A stretch of 64,000 nt of DNA from Psilocybe azurescens (GCA_023853785.1 JAJIRX010000651.1:55431-119430); one strand, 5' to 3'; counted from the stretch's first letter, positions 45,501 through 57,854 are shown. Program-made: numbers and translations. The notes: generated by a model from the letters alone, not told the origin.

Positions 45501-46160
45501 GACGGTAGTAAAGTAGCAAATACATACAATCTTCCGGGTGTTACTGTGGACTGAGAAGCGTTAGATTGATTTGTAGCGTATCTCTACCATACAGTATAGG
45601 ATGTCATTCATTAGATTGTTAGTCTTCATAGTTACGCGCTCATAGAGTCCCATGGTCCTGACTATGAATCAACTACTCTTGTATTCGGGGATTATTCTCA
45701 ATTGGATGATGACGAGGGAAGCTGTGTATTGAATAAGACACAGAGGCGATGAGAATAGATGTCTCTTTGTGTATAAATTAATTATGTCCACGGGAGATGG
45801 AAAGTATTGAGTGATGGCAGTTATCTCGTGGTCATTTTAATCTCAGGGCTCGTCATCAGGGCTGGTGGGAGGGGGACCGACTGGTTGGGAGATGGGCGTC
45901 ATGTTCTGCATTCTTCTTGAGCGCATCTAAGGGGAACCAGCGATGGCTCGGTCAGGATCAGACTTCTACTTCATTTGGAACCAGGTATGCAGAGACATGA
46001 AACGTTCGCTGTAAATTTGGAAAGGAAGGCTTGTCACTTGTCACCTCCTCAGCCGCTCAACTGGGCATGAGATGCAGCTTCCTTCCCGAGTCCCGGGCAT
46101 CCATTAATAGCCCTCTCTGCACACTCTGGTTCGCGGCTGCTCAGCAGTCCGTGGGATGAT
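42570..46160. other. Long stretch without a recognisable gene
   Basis: No long frame. A small ORF 44495-44743 (82 residues, ESGLRLESRVTIRGERYVIV) and one at 44792-45013 cannot be assigned. An imperfect duplication GCTGTATCTTCTACGGTTGC / GCTGCATCCTCTACAGTCGC lies near 44818-44880. No transposon domain, LTR or tRNA is evident. Confidence 0.4.
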
Positions 46161-46238
46161 AAGTTGACCGAAGACATCGCCCCTCTGCCCCTCTTTGATT
46201 CCCAACCGGACTGTTGTTTCAATACGCTCACTATCGAG

Positions 46239-49200
46239 ATGTCCGCGAATCGTCAAAATCCCGCTAAAGAGTCGAAAGTCAAAGCATTGGGTAACCGACT
46301 GAAGAAATTCCTGGGATTTGGATCGCCGAGTACTGGGACAGTACCAAGGGAAGAGGCTGCGAAACTCCGAGCTAGATACACCCATTTCCGCATTCTTGTT
46401 ATCGGGAGGGCAAACGCTGGCAAAACGACACTGTTAAAGCGGGTATGTAACACGACTGAAGAGCCATCGATCTACGATGACGGTAAAAATCTGGTGAGCT
46501 ACCCAGCCCTGCGAAAGATATCAGACACTTATTATTTGTCAATAGCTTGAACCGACTTCGAGGGTATTACTCCTCTGTAATTTCTGCATTCCCACAGATC
46601 AAATGACTGACTTTTGACATTGTAGCGTGGAACTCATGACGTCCGTCGAGCATTCACATTTAAGAGTAACCCGAAGTTCATCTTCCATGACTCGGCGGGT
46701 TTTGAGGCTGGGGGTGAGGAGGAACTAAAGGCTGTGATGGATTTCATTGAAGAGGGTTCAAAGGCCCGTGAAGTTTATAATCAAATTCATATCATATGGT
46801 ATGTGTTTATTGTTTTTTATTTTATTTGAAGCACCTTAGATCACAATGGGTGAAGGTTTTGCTTTGACCCGGATGTATCACGCCCACTATTGGACTTGGA
46901 AGTTAGATTTTTCAATGAAAATCGCAAATGGAATGGTAAGCTTGTCACAAAATTCCAATAGTAATTAAAACTTACACAAAACCAGTGCCAGTTGTGGCAA
47001 TCTTCATGAAGTTTGATGATCTTATCAGCCAGGTTTGGAACAGAAACAATACCCCAGAGCAGAATATCAAGCATGCTTTGGACACTTTGCGGCAGAAGTT
47101 TGAGCTGCCACTTAGAAGCTATCAGTTTCCCCCACAGAGTTATGTTCGGCTTGAGGGTAAGTGATTTATAATTCACTGAATCAATTTAGAGACTTAACAC
47201 CATAAATAGGACTTGATAAGAATGAAAGTGATCACCAGAAACAAATTGAAGAGTTAATTAAACAAACAGCAGCATCAATTGATGATCTTACTCTCAAAAT
47301 GCTGTTTGTTAGTGTACAGCAGAATAATTTAAAGATATGCATTGAATATGCAATAAAGAAGTATGTTATCAATTGATTGTATTCTAATGTTTCTTATTAT
47401 GGTTTTAGCATTGTGAATCGACACAAGCAACATGGTATGTTGTTTAAGATGTGCTAGATCATTTCAGTGACTAATTATTATAAAGGATGATTTGATATTT
47501 TGGGCCATTTGTTGGTTTCCACACAATTATTATGTATGTGAATATGCTACTGCCTATAATGCACAGTAACTGACATTAAATCAGAATGTAAGTATTAATC
47601 ATTTACTTGTCGTGGACAGGTGTAATGACATATAGATAGCATGTGAGTGCAAAATTTGAAACTATGAATATTGTGTTAACAGAGTGTTATAAGAATTATG
47701 ATGTAAGAATTTGACTAGTGGAGATATGATTGCAAGCTCAATTATGATTGCTGACATTTTTGGAATCAATTTCTATGTAGCATGTAAGTTGTGTGCCTAT
47801 TTGTGATTGATTGAAATTGCTGATATAATCTGAATCAATTCTTATTCAGCATGTAAGTTGTGTGCACTGTTTGTGATTGATTGTAATTGCTGATATTATC
47901 TGCATCAATTCTTATTCAGCGTGTAAGTTGTGTGCACTGTTTGTGATTGTTTGCAATTGCTGATATTATCTGCATCAATTCTGATTCAGGGATGTAAGTT
48001 GTGTGCACTGTTTGTGATTGATTTCAATTGCTGATATTATCTGCATCAATTCTGATTCAGGTTGTCAGTTGTGTGCACTGTTTGTGATTGATTGCAATTG
48101 CTGATATTATCTGCATCAATTCTTATTCAGCCTGTAAGTTGTGTGCACTGTTTGTGATTGATTGCAATTGCTGATATTATCTGCATCAATTCTGATTCAG
48201 GATGTAAGTTGTGTGCACTGTGTGTGATTGATTGCAATTGCTGATATTATCTGCATCAATTCTGATTCAGGTTGTAAGTTGTGTGCACTGTGTGTGATTG
48301 ATTGCAATTGCTGATATTATCTGCATCAATTCTTATTCAGCCTGTAAGTTGTGTGCACTGTTTGTGATTGATTGCAATTGCTGATATTATCTACATCAAT
48401 TCTGATTCAGGCTGTAAGTTGTGTGCACTGTTTGTGATTGATTGCAATTGCTGATATTATCTGCATCAATTCTGATTCAGGATGTCAGTTGTGTGCACTT
48501 TTTGTGATTGATTGCAATTGCTGATATTATCTGCATCAATTCTGATTCGGGCTGTAAGTTGTGTGCACTGTTTGTGATTGATTGCAATTGCTGATATTAT
48601 CTGCATCAATTCTGATTCAGCATGTAAGTTGTGTGCACTGTTTGTGATTGATTGCAATTGCTGATATTATCTGCATCAATTCTGATTCAGATTGTAAGTT
48701 GTGTGCACTTTTTGTGATTGATTGCAATTGCTGATATTATCTGCATCAATTCTGATTCAGTCTGTAAGTTGTGTGCACTGTTTGTGATTGATTGCAATTG
48801 CTGATATTATCTGCATTAATTCTGATTCAGATTGTAAGTTGTGTGCACTGTTTGTGATTGATTGCAATTGCTGATATTATCTGCATTAATTCTTTATTCA
48901 GATTGTAAGTTGTGTGCACTGTTTATGATTGATTGCAACTGCTGATATTATCTGCATCAATTCTTATTCAGGCTGTAAGTTGTGTGCACTATTTGTGATT
49001 GATTGCAACTGCTGATATTATCTGCATTAATTCTTATTCAGGATGTAAGTTGTGTGCACTGTTTGTGATTGATTGCAATTGCTGATATTATCTGCATTAA
49101 TTCTTTATTCAGATTGTAAGTTGTGTGCACTGTTTGTGATTGATTGCAATTGCTGATATTATCTGCATTAATTCTTTATTCAGATTGTAAGTTGTGTGCA

Positions 49201-50817
49201 CTGTTTGTGATTGATTGCAATTGCTGATATTATCTGCATTAATTTTTATTCAGATTGTAAGTTGTGTGCACTGTTTGTGATTGATTGCAATTGCTGATAT
49301 TATCTGCATCAATTCTTTATTCAGGCTGTAAGTTGTGTGCACTGTTTGTGATTGATTGCAACTGCTGATATTATCTGCATCAATTCTTATTCAGGCTGTA
49401 AGTTGTGTGCACTATTTGTGATTGATTGCAACTGCTGATATTATCTGCATTAATTCTTATTCAGGCTGTAAGTTGTGTGCACTGTTTGTGATTGATTGCA
49501 ATTGCTGATATTATCTGCATTAATTCTTATTCAGGATGTAAGTTGTGTGCACTGTTTGTGATTGATTGCAATTGCTGATATTATCTGCATCAATTCTGAT
49601 TCAGGATGTAAGTTGTGTGCACTGTTTGTGATTGTTTGCAATTGCTGATATTATCTGCATCAATTCTTATTCAGATTGTAAGTTGTGTACACTATTTGTG
49701 ATTGTTTGCAATTGCTGATATTATCTGCATTAATTCTGATTCAGATTGTAAGTTGTGTGCACTATTTGTGATTGATTGCAATTGCTGATATTATCTGCAT
49801 CAATTCTGATTCAGGCTGTAAGTTGTGTGCACTGTGTGTAATTGATTGCAATTGCTGATATTATCTGCATCAATTCTGATTCAGATTGTAAGTTGTATGC
49901 ACCGTTTGTGATTGATTGCAATTGCTGATATTATCTACATCAATTCTGATTCAGGCTGTAAGTTGTGTGCACTGTTTGTGATTGATTGCAATTGCTGATA
50001 TTATCTGCATCAATTCTGATTCAGATTGTAAGTTGTGTGCACTGTTTGTGATTGATTGCAATTGCTGATATTATCTGCATCAATTCTGATTCAGGATGTA
50101 AGTTGTGTGCACTGTTTGTGATTGATTGCAATTGCTGATATTATCTGCATCAATTCTTATTCAGGGTGTAAGTTGTGTGCACTGTTTGTGATTTATTGCA
50201 ATTGCTGATATTATTTGCTTTAATTTGTATTCAGATTGTAAGTTGTGTTTATTATTTGTGCTCAATTGAAATTTCTAATATACTCATATCACACTTTATT
50301 TAGCTTGTAAGTTATGTTTACTTTATTGCTAAATAAATGCTGATTGTTGTTTCTTTATTTCACATTACTTTTATATTATAGACACACAATGGCAAAACAA
50401 ACGGTACTCAATTCACTGTGAGATTTTGTTTTGCCTCTAGACTGGCATTTATAAAACTCCATTATTCATGAAATATTGTTGTTTTAGCAGCCATTCATAA
50501 ATGCTTTTGCAGGTTGGGATATATTTACCTTGTTTTCCAGTTTGTATATCTCATTGTTTGTCTCAGCCATTCTTATCTCGATTGAATATTCTTTTTGGAT
50601 TACTTCAACCAGTAATGATAATGCTCACAACTTTTTGATAGCTTGGAACATTTATCTGAAGAATAGATGTAGTCAAGTTGATCAACTGTTAACAGCTTAT
50701 CTGTCATCTATGCAAAAGGGTGACTGGATCATAGAACAATATTGCCCATCTGATGATGATATTGCAAAATTTCAAAACATAATTTTTCAAAACCTTTTCT
50801 GTAAGCTAATTTACTAA
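46239..50817 (+). CDS. P-loop GTPase-type protein gene, multi-exon, holding an intron-like tandem array
   Basis: Start ATG 46239 (an upstream in-frame ATG lies at 46164). Exon 1 46239-46493 carries the P-loop ILVIGRANAGKTTLLKRV. Exons follow with intact phase: 46626-46798 (FIFHDSAGFEAGGEEELKAV, a G3-like motif in HDSAG), 46856-46935 (FCFDPDVSRPLLDLEVRFFN), 46986-47156 (VPVVAIFMKFDDLISQVWNR, a G4-like KFDD), 47210-47360 and 47409-47434; the next exon (DDLIFWAICWFPHNYY, 47486-47533) does not join in phase by simple splicing. Introns are 48-132 nt. After the array, 50382-50817 gives the C-terminal part (FVSAILISIEYSFWI and NFLIAWNIYLKNRCSQVDQL). Such AIG1/Era-like G-domain proteins are abundant in agaricomycetes; the cellular role is unknown. 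Confidence 0.7.
47534..47783 (+). other. Introns and tiny exons leading into the array
   Basis: A GTATGT donor at 47534 and a TCAG acceptor ending at 47584 define a 51-nt intron. The next bases are AAT (47585-47587), followed at once by GTAAGT at 47588. A later donor GTAAGA at 47703 pairs with TATGTAG ending at 47780, followed by CAT and the first array donor at 47784. The three-base NNT gap between acceptor and donor therefore exists before the array begins. Confidence 0.5.
47784..50306 (+). repeat. Tandem array of about 36 intron-like 70-bp units
   Basis: Thirty-seven donor-like GTAAGTTGTGTGCACT starts occur at 47784, 47853, 47923, 47994, 48064 and so on to 50307, spaced 69-71 bp. Each unit starts GTAAGT, has a CTGAT branch-like box (TTGCTGATATTATCTGCAT) about 30 nt before its end, and ends TTCAG. 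Three bases of the form NNT (CAT, GAT, GCT, ATT, CCT, TCT) separate the AG from the next GTAAGT. Exceptions: a 4-base gap GGAT at 47990-47993, donors changed to GTCAGT at 48064 and 48484, and an acceptor changed to TTCGG ending at 48550. Units differ by scattered substitutions and a T insertion (TTCTTTATTCAG). Confidence 0.93.
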
Positions 50818-52673
50818 TCTATTTTTTATTTCTTTTTATGTTATTGATATTATATACACCACTTTAGCCTATCATACCTTCACCACTTGATATTATAATT
50901 AGTAGATCAACTGCCATTGTATATATTCAAATATCAGTCCAATATATGTAAATGTAATACTGTGATTTCAAATCTTGCCATCAGTCAGGTATCAGGAGTA
51001 AGATATAAATATAAACATAATAATTAATTTTGAGCACATTCATAAACTGCTCACTTAACAGAGTCAGAATGTTATTGATGAGCTTCACATAGATTCTGGA
51101 AATGATCAGTCTACTGATAATCTTGATAACTTGAATAATGACCATAAAGAGCACAGTGTATATTAGAGATAGTGGTAAAAAAAGAGGACAATAGGCTATT
51201 GCATAGATTTCCCACACCCACATGAATCATGGGTAAGGATGAGGGTAGGAGCTCAGCCATCCCCAACTCTCACATATCTATATTAAATTTAGACATAAAA
51301 TTATATAATGTAGGCACTGTACAGTACCCAAGCCACAGAAATTCTACCAAAATTGGCATAGACATCTATTCTAAGAGGCTTGATCTTGATTATACCCAAT
51401 ATAGAAGCTTATAGTGAACTGTGTAATCCCACGCAGTCTGGCTGTGTTCTGAGAAACAAAGCAAAGCTGAAGAGCCTTCCAAAGTGGGTGACGAGGCTGA
51501 GCAAAGTGTCCACCCATCTAGAACCCACCCTCAACACTCAAGAACCCAAGAGCCCCCAGATCTCAGTTTTGGCATTCCCCCTGATCCCACTAATACTTTC
51601 AATGCCTTATATCCTTGGGAGTAAACTAGGTTTTCACCATTTTTGGATCATCAGCAATGGCACACACCACTAAAACCCATGCAAGCTGTTTCAATCATCC
51701 TATACTACCTTACTAACATCTCTAGATGGTATGAACTTAATTGTGCATTTTGTTCAGTCAGCGAGATAAGCACATGACAACCTACTAGGCTCTTTTGTAC
51801 TTCTCTTTTGAACCCCTCAAATGGCATACCATAGTAATGACTACAATCTCTTCAATATATGTCACACTGCCAATTATTTAGTATGCTATTGGGGCTGGTA
51901 TTTTATAGATACTGCAGTAGATATTTAATGCAACTACACTTAGAGAGTACTAGCAGTGTAGTGATAATTACAAGGGTCATATGGAATGTGCAATAGTCAT
52001 TGTTATATGCAGACCACCCAGGTCTCATATCAGATGTATACCTATGCCCTTTCTATGTCCTCCAATTGAAATAGCATGAGTATGGGTGTGCCTGTACCAG
52101 AATATGGCAGATATCTGGTAACACCACAAAATCTGGCTGTGTTCTGAGCATCAAATAGTCAGCTATCAATCCACTCAAGTCCATGAAGAAGAGACAGATA
52201 CTTTCAAGCAACACTTAATGCTCTACTGTCAAGGTATATGTCATTTAAAAATAACTTACAAAGTTTATAATATTTTCCAGGACTCAGAGCTGCCAAAAGA
52301 AAATAAAAAGTCCATTTTCTTGAAGCTGTTGCCTGAGAGTAAATCATCTAAAGGAGAAAAAGAAAAAGTAGCATTGAAAAGGTCACTGAAACTAAAGAAG
52401 AATCAGTTAGTGGTGTGAGTAATCTGTTTACTTAATGGACATAGATAACAAACTATGTGGTCAGGCTCCTTCTATAATGAGCATCACAGATGAATCAATA
52501 CCACCAAGAAATCCATTACCAAAAGCTTCTGTTATTGAAATTGATAAAGACAACAATGACAGTAAGCCAGAGTGTGATAATTAGTCTTCCAAATATAAAC
52601 TCAGTTAAGGTCTTTTATTTTTAAATGATGTTATATTAATAATCAAAAAGAGTGCTTTATGGATGATTGAAAC
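50818..52673. other. AT-rich stretch without a recognisable gene
   Basis: Only short frames. The 17-bp TCTGGCTGTGTTCTGAG occurs at 51436-51453 and at 52132-52148, both preceded by a similar GTAA..CCAC context, which suggests a dispersed repeat. Nothing else is supported. Confidence 0.4.
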
Positions 52674-52935
52674 TCACCAATCTATGCATTCTTCTGTCCA
52701 ATTCCAACAATCAGCTATGCTGAAGGTTGTCATTATCACAAGTTCTTCATTAACTGTAGAAAAAGTGTTTGGTGTTGCTTGGATAAGAAAGATGCACAGT
52801 CAACTAGTAACTTACACAAGCATGTAAAAAAATTGTTGGAGTGAAGATATGATAAAAGCAGTGATAGACACAGCAAATGCCTTGGAAGCTTGAGAAGTGC
52901 TTTCGGAACCTAAAGATTGTTCAATTACAGCAGCT
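52674..52935 (+). pseudogene. hAT-type transposase remnant: BED zinc finger
   Basis: Reads SPIYAFFCPIPTISYAEGCH, FFINCRKSVWCCLDKKDAQS then TSNLHKHVKK; after a one-base shift WSEDMIKAVIDTANALEA, a TGA, and EVLSEPKDCSITAAF. The Cys pair, spacing and STSNLHKHVKKCW context match the BED-type zinc finger at the start of hAT transposases in agaricomycetes. The catalytic part is missing, so this is a fragment. Confidence 0.55.
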
Positions 52936-52974
52936 TTTTAGATCAAGAATAAGGATAAAGCAGTACTTTACCAT

Positions 52975-53006
52975 CCCCCACACAGTCCATATAGATTGTG
53001 TGGGGG
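52975..53006. repeat. Strong hairpin
   Basis: CCCCCACACA (52975-52984) pairs perfectly with TGTGTGGGGG (52997-53006) around a 12-nt loop. It lies just after the hAT remnant in AT-rich DNA. It could be a transposon end or a transcription terminator-like structure; function unknown. Confidence 0.7.
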
Positions 53007-55580
53007 AAAAAAGACCTCCTCCAAGTTTATAGCCCATTACTCTCTGCTACGCAGTTATGCATCCTCTCTTTTCTAAATTATGCTCTAACATCATCTTTAT
53101 ACTGGAAAATGGTAATTTTATTTGTAAAACCAATGATAAAATTGGTGTTTTGAAGTCTACTATTTGGGTGATATGTTTTGGGATGGAGTTATCTATGAAA
53201 AAATAAATTATAAAAGCTATTTTTCTAAGCTCACTCCCCATAACCACTGCTACCTAGTTTGACTTGTCTCTGCTAAAAAGGCTGATACTGCTACACAACT
53301 CTGCTGCAAGCTTCTCATTATCATCAACACATATATCTCCATCCAAACCATTCAAAATTCCTTCAAAAGAGGGCTTGTAGCACAAATCAAGGTCAAAAGC
53401 CATTCCTCTCCAAGAACTATAGAAAGACTTGCTTGAAATTTGTCTAAAAGTATGAAAACTGAACAGAAAAGTCTGAAAACATGTTATATTCACAGATGAG
53501 ACTAAGATCAATTGAAATGGGTCTGGTGGAAGGCAGTGGGTGTGGAAAAAGGCTGAGTTTTCCTCTCCAAACTTGGCATGTACAGAAAACTGTCAAATTT
53601 GGAGGGTCTATATTATAATACAAAATGGGGTCCCATAGTAGATGGAAACGTCTTCTGATTGGTTAGACAAATATGAAAGCTGATTGGCTGGCATGTCACA
53701 CTCCATGTCTCTCAAGAGACTCTGAGACTTGCATCTTGTGTTTTGCGTTTTCTCATACATCTCTTACATCCATCTCATTGTGCTCCATAAGATCCTATTT
53801 TTCAATGATATGTTCATCTTTGATTATAACAATTCAAGCTCAATTCAAACTAAGCTGAAGTCCTAGATTCAACTTAAACCACTGGCTCATTTTGTTCCAA
53901 GTTGCTAAAGTGTGTATAGGAATGTATAAGAAGGCCCTTCCTTCCTGCTCTCAATAGTATCCCCATAACAGCTAGAAAATTCTACATCTTTCCACTCAGG
54001 GACATGTTGCCTTGCTTGGCATTGCATTCTGATGCACTATTTCTGTTCTGTAATCACGGCAAGCAATCATTCTTCATAGATCAATTCACGGCCCTCTACA
54101 GACATTGAACACTTACATGACTGGATTGCAGAACACTCTAAGTGCACCTCAATGTCATCAACAGCATGCTTGATAGATTCTTCAAGAAATCAGGGAGAAC
54201 AGTGAACTGAAAGTCAGTTTGCAGCAATGGCATTTGCCCTGCACACCAAAACTGGAGACGCTTACTCCTGCTTCATGATATGCAGAGAGAGCTTGCACAG
54301 ACTTACCCTTACTTGACCATACTCTTGGAACACAAGAGCTCAATAACTCCCTTCAAAGGCATCACACCAATCTCAGCTGGAAAAATAAGAATATATGACC
54401 TGTAGAGGACAATAGGCATAACATATCACATATGGCAGCAACAGCTACAGTGCATAACTGTTTATTTTCCTGTCAATCTGTACAACTTATCTGTATATAT
54501 TGGCAGCAGTCTGCTTGCTCTTGGGCCCAGCAAGCTAGACGTGTGTGTGAGCAACAACAATGACTAGAACATCAATGGTTACCAACACCATCTCTCCATC
54601 ACACACCTCCACCACCATCTCTTTGTTCCACACCTCCACCACTATCTCTGTGCTCCACACCTCTGTATCAACATACTAGCAGTGTTCTAACTTCACCACC
54701 TGCCCATAATGAGGCTCCTCAACTATTGCCTACTCCCCTCTCACACATCAGGTCATGCAAAACATGTTAAATGGTATGTATTCATATATTTTTATGTTCT
54801 TATGGGTTATGGTCAATTCAATTCATGCAGCTCTGCAAGTACCAAATGCTGTACAGCAACCAAATAATCAACCAGACCCAATAGAGCAAGGAGATGGTCA
54901 AGAAGATGGTATACTTACTGAAAGTGTGGTAGAAAGTCCCAGGTAGGAACATTTTCACCTCTTTTGATGTTGACCATTAGATGCGGTCAAAGTTCGTCTT
55001 GCTGAATGCGTGTTTCAGCAAGAAAGAGGGTTCTATATAGTGTTGATGTTTGTTATAGATCCCATGTGATGTTGGATATTGGGTAGATGGAGACAATGAT
55101 CATTTGTTTGCAAGTGAAGGAGCAAAGAGATGGATCAGTAAGGTACGATGAGAGCGTAAGTAAACTGGGACAAGTCTAGGCTTTTTAAAAATGCAATGAC
55201 ATATGAGGGTGGCGAGTAAGCAAACAACAAAAGATTACTAGTGTGTGGGCTGTGTTTTTGAGTTTTTTTTTAAGGAGGCAGGCAAGAGACTGGAGTAGAT
55301 AGCTAGAAGATTTGGCAAGAATTTATGGGTGTGATTTCTAGGTCCAAAAATGACCTTGTACACAAAGAAAGTCCCTACTTTAAATATATTTTTCTATACT
55401 AATTTTATATGCTTGGAATATATCCAAGCTTTTAGAATGATTGGTGGGTGAACATCCTGCCCCTCAGTAAATACATTAGCTTTGAGGAACAGTGTGTTGT
55501 GTCTCTTTTTGTGGTCTTGGGTGCTGAATGACATAAGGTTGGGCAGCTATAAATTAGTAATTGTCACTGCTGGCGCCGAC
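53007..55580. other. AT-rich stretch without a recognisable gene
   Basis: No domain-bearing frame seen. A short frame at 54755-54946 (MQNMLNGMYSYIFMFLWVMV, then NQPDPIEQGDGQEDG) is not convincing. Confidence 0.35.
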
Positions 55581-55985
55581 CGCTGTATGTCTGACATACA
55601 GCGATTTATATACATGACTTATGTAAGAATTGATGTAAGTATGACATATAGTATTTATGTTTAGAAATAATACAGATATCAAACATATATTCTGTTCGGT
55701 AGCTGTATTTTGAACAAACACCGTTTCTGTTTCTAAGCTGTAAGTAAATAAAACACCTGAATAAACATGACTTCTTTTCTTTGGCTGTTTGTCAAAGATA
55801 CAGAATAGCTGTATATAATAGCTGTATGTAAAACATACAGATATGGTGTATATAATTGCTGTATGTTATACAAATATGACTTGTGTAAATAGAACTTACA
55901 GTTAAAGAACAGAACTTCTGTTAGTAAAACAAACAGAATTTATGTATGTAATTACTGTATGTCGACCTTACATCGAAACATACAG
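55581..55985. repeat. Palindrome cluster built on CTGTATGT / ACATACAG
   Basis: A near-perfect palindrome CGCTGTATGTC-T-GACATACAGCG fills 55581-55603. CTGTATGT..ACATACAG pairs recur at 55822-55840 (3-nt loop) and 55955-55985 (15-nt loop), with a single CTGTATGT at 55859-55866. The block is AT-rich and has no frame. It may be a miniature transposon or a cluster of protein-binding palindromes. Confidence 0.65.
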
Positions 55986-56447
55986 TATTCGACTCGCTCA
56001 GCGAAGTCGATGAGTGCGCGAAGAATTCGCATTTCGAGCGACGGCGACTCGCACACGACATTTAAACAATTGAATGTACTTTATTATCGACTCGCCGGTT
56101 CATTCAATTTAATCCATTTGACGCGATAAAGACACGTATTTTACTGACTACAGAGTGCAAAGATCTATTTAGTTAACCATTTGTAAACGACAACGCCAAA
56201 GTGAATCGATACTTAAGCGCACGTGAAGAAACCGGGCACAAATCCCACTATCAACTTTTTCACCATCATCCGTCACATCGAGTACATCCTCGCTACGCAC
56301 TCACACCGAATACCGAATATCAATGTCTGGCGCTAATTCTTCTACAGAGCAAGGTAAGTGTCGTTGTATATCTAAGAAAATAGCTCATCAAACTAACCTA
56401 ATGATGCCCAGACGTAGAGATGCACGTCTGCGTGACTCGAGACTGCG

Positions 56448-56804
56448 ATGAATGCGGTCGAGAAGGTAAGGAAATGTCGCTATCGACTCATTCGACGGTC
56501 ATGGCCTCATACCCGTTCGGGCAGTCTCGACAATCCAGCGAGAGGGAGAGATGACGCGACCGATGCAATAACGAAGGCGTTGGCCCTCCTCGGTGAGTCG
56601 TCGCTGCTAGCCGTCAAGTTTCCAGCGGCTCACGTTAGTTATTCCCGCCGAAGATCTCAACTCCAAGGATGCAGCCACCGGTCGGACGAGGAGATGGATA
56701 TCGATAACGAGGAAGCATCGGGAGCCTTCAACGAAGCGGGAGAGGCTATGGAGGACGAGAGGACGGTAGCTCGGGCGATAAGGGGAGGGATAGGGGGACT
56801 GTGA
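56448..56804 (+). CDS. Hypothetical small ORF
   Basis: 118 residues from ATG 56448 to the stop at 56804. Basic N-terminal third (KVRKCRYRLIRRSW), acidic middle (DEEMDIDNEEASGAFNEAGE). No family recognised and no support beyond openness. The dinucleotide make-up is more GC-rich than the flanks. Confidence 0.25.
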   Translation: MNAVEKVRKCRYRLIRRSWPHTRSGSLDNPARGRDDATDAITKALALLGESSLLAVKFPAAHVSYSRRRSQLQGCSHRSDEEMDIDNEEASGAFNEAGEAMEDERTVARAIRGGIGGL

Positions 56805-57002
56805 CGAAGAGTCGAATGAGGAGGAGAAGATGGAGATATAAGGCGCTGTATGGCCACTTAAAAGACGATGAAATGTGACGAGAAGGGTATGGGAAGGGTA
56901 TGGTTTGATCGACATGATATGTAACATAAAACAGTGCGGTGAAGCACACACATATAGATCCAGTTTGACCGAAGGGGGAAGAAATATGCAAGCTATGATC
57001 AT

Positions 57003-57854
57003 TCAATGCAAAAACTTTTCATTCTGAGCACGGACTTCCTTGGAGAGATAAGGCCAAGTCAGAGTCCTAACCACCTCTTTCAGCTTGCGCTCGCCGCCAC
57101 CCGCGCATTCTTTCGCCAGCTTGATCTCCCATCCGCACAGAATATACAGCAGTCGCACGTTTGACTGAATGAGACCGAGAGCCGCCGCGAGCGAACGATG
57201 GCGATGCATCCGCGAGCGGCAGGCTAAGGTGCTTCATCACCTAGGCGATCTATACGAAAAAAGAGGGAAATAGATTAAAAATACGTCATATAAAAGAACA
57301 CGATAAATCATCTATACGCACTGTGACAGTCGCGCCCGCGACACGCCGCTGTACGACGGCCGGGGTGGGGTGCGCCGGGAGGTGCGGAGACGCTGGGAAA
57401 TGGAAGTTAGGTGAGTATGCATATGCGCGTGGGTGGACTGTTTCTGCATCCGCGAAGAGTACATTTGGGCAGGAGACGTTTGTATCGGAGGACCTAGAGG
57501 TTAAAAAAAAAAAAGAAAACTGAGTAAACGGACTCTAGTGATAGAGTCTTGGCAGTATCTCTAATGACATGAAAGATGGATTATGAACACCGGAATTCAG
57601 TGCACGATAACGCGGCTAGAACACTTACAAGTACGTGAATGTGTCTTGTGATACAATCTCTAAGGATTGGCGTTGAGAGCCTGTGTGCTCGGAGCCACGC
57701 TGCTTCCCGATTGAAACACGCCTTCACCCACGGCTTCGACTTTTAAGAGTTGTTCGTGATTGCGTTGAAACATGTAATATCGACTCGAATTTTGGAGAGT
57801 CGTAGCTAGAGTAATGATTTCTATATCATGGGCGAATTCACTAATATCGTGCAT
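57003..57854 (-). CDS. Possible minus-strand exons, unknown product
   Basis: Two frames look protein-like. 57209-57003 reads LAAALGLIQSNVRLLYILCG, WEIKLAKECAGGGERKLKEV and ends TGA at 57003. 57854-57660 reads FAHDIEIITLATTLQNSSRY and FQRNHEQLLKVEAVGEGVFQ. They may be exons of one gene, but I could not chain them through splice sites with certainty. Confidence 0.25.

Noticed and set aside
47784..50306. CRISPR array
   Set aside because: The units are head-to-tail copies with only three variable bases between them, no spacers, and the sequence is eukaryotic.
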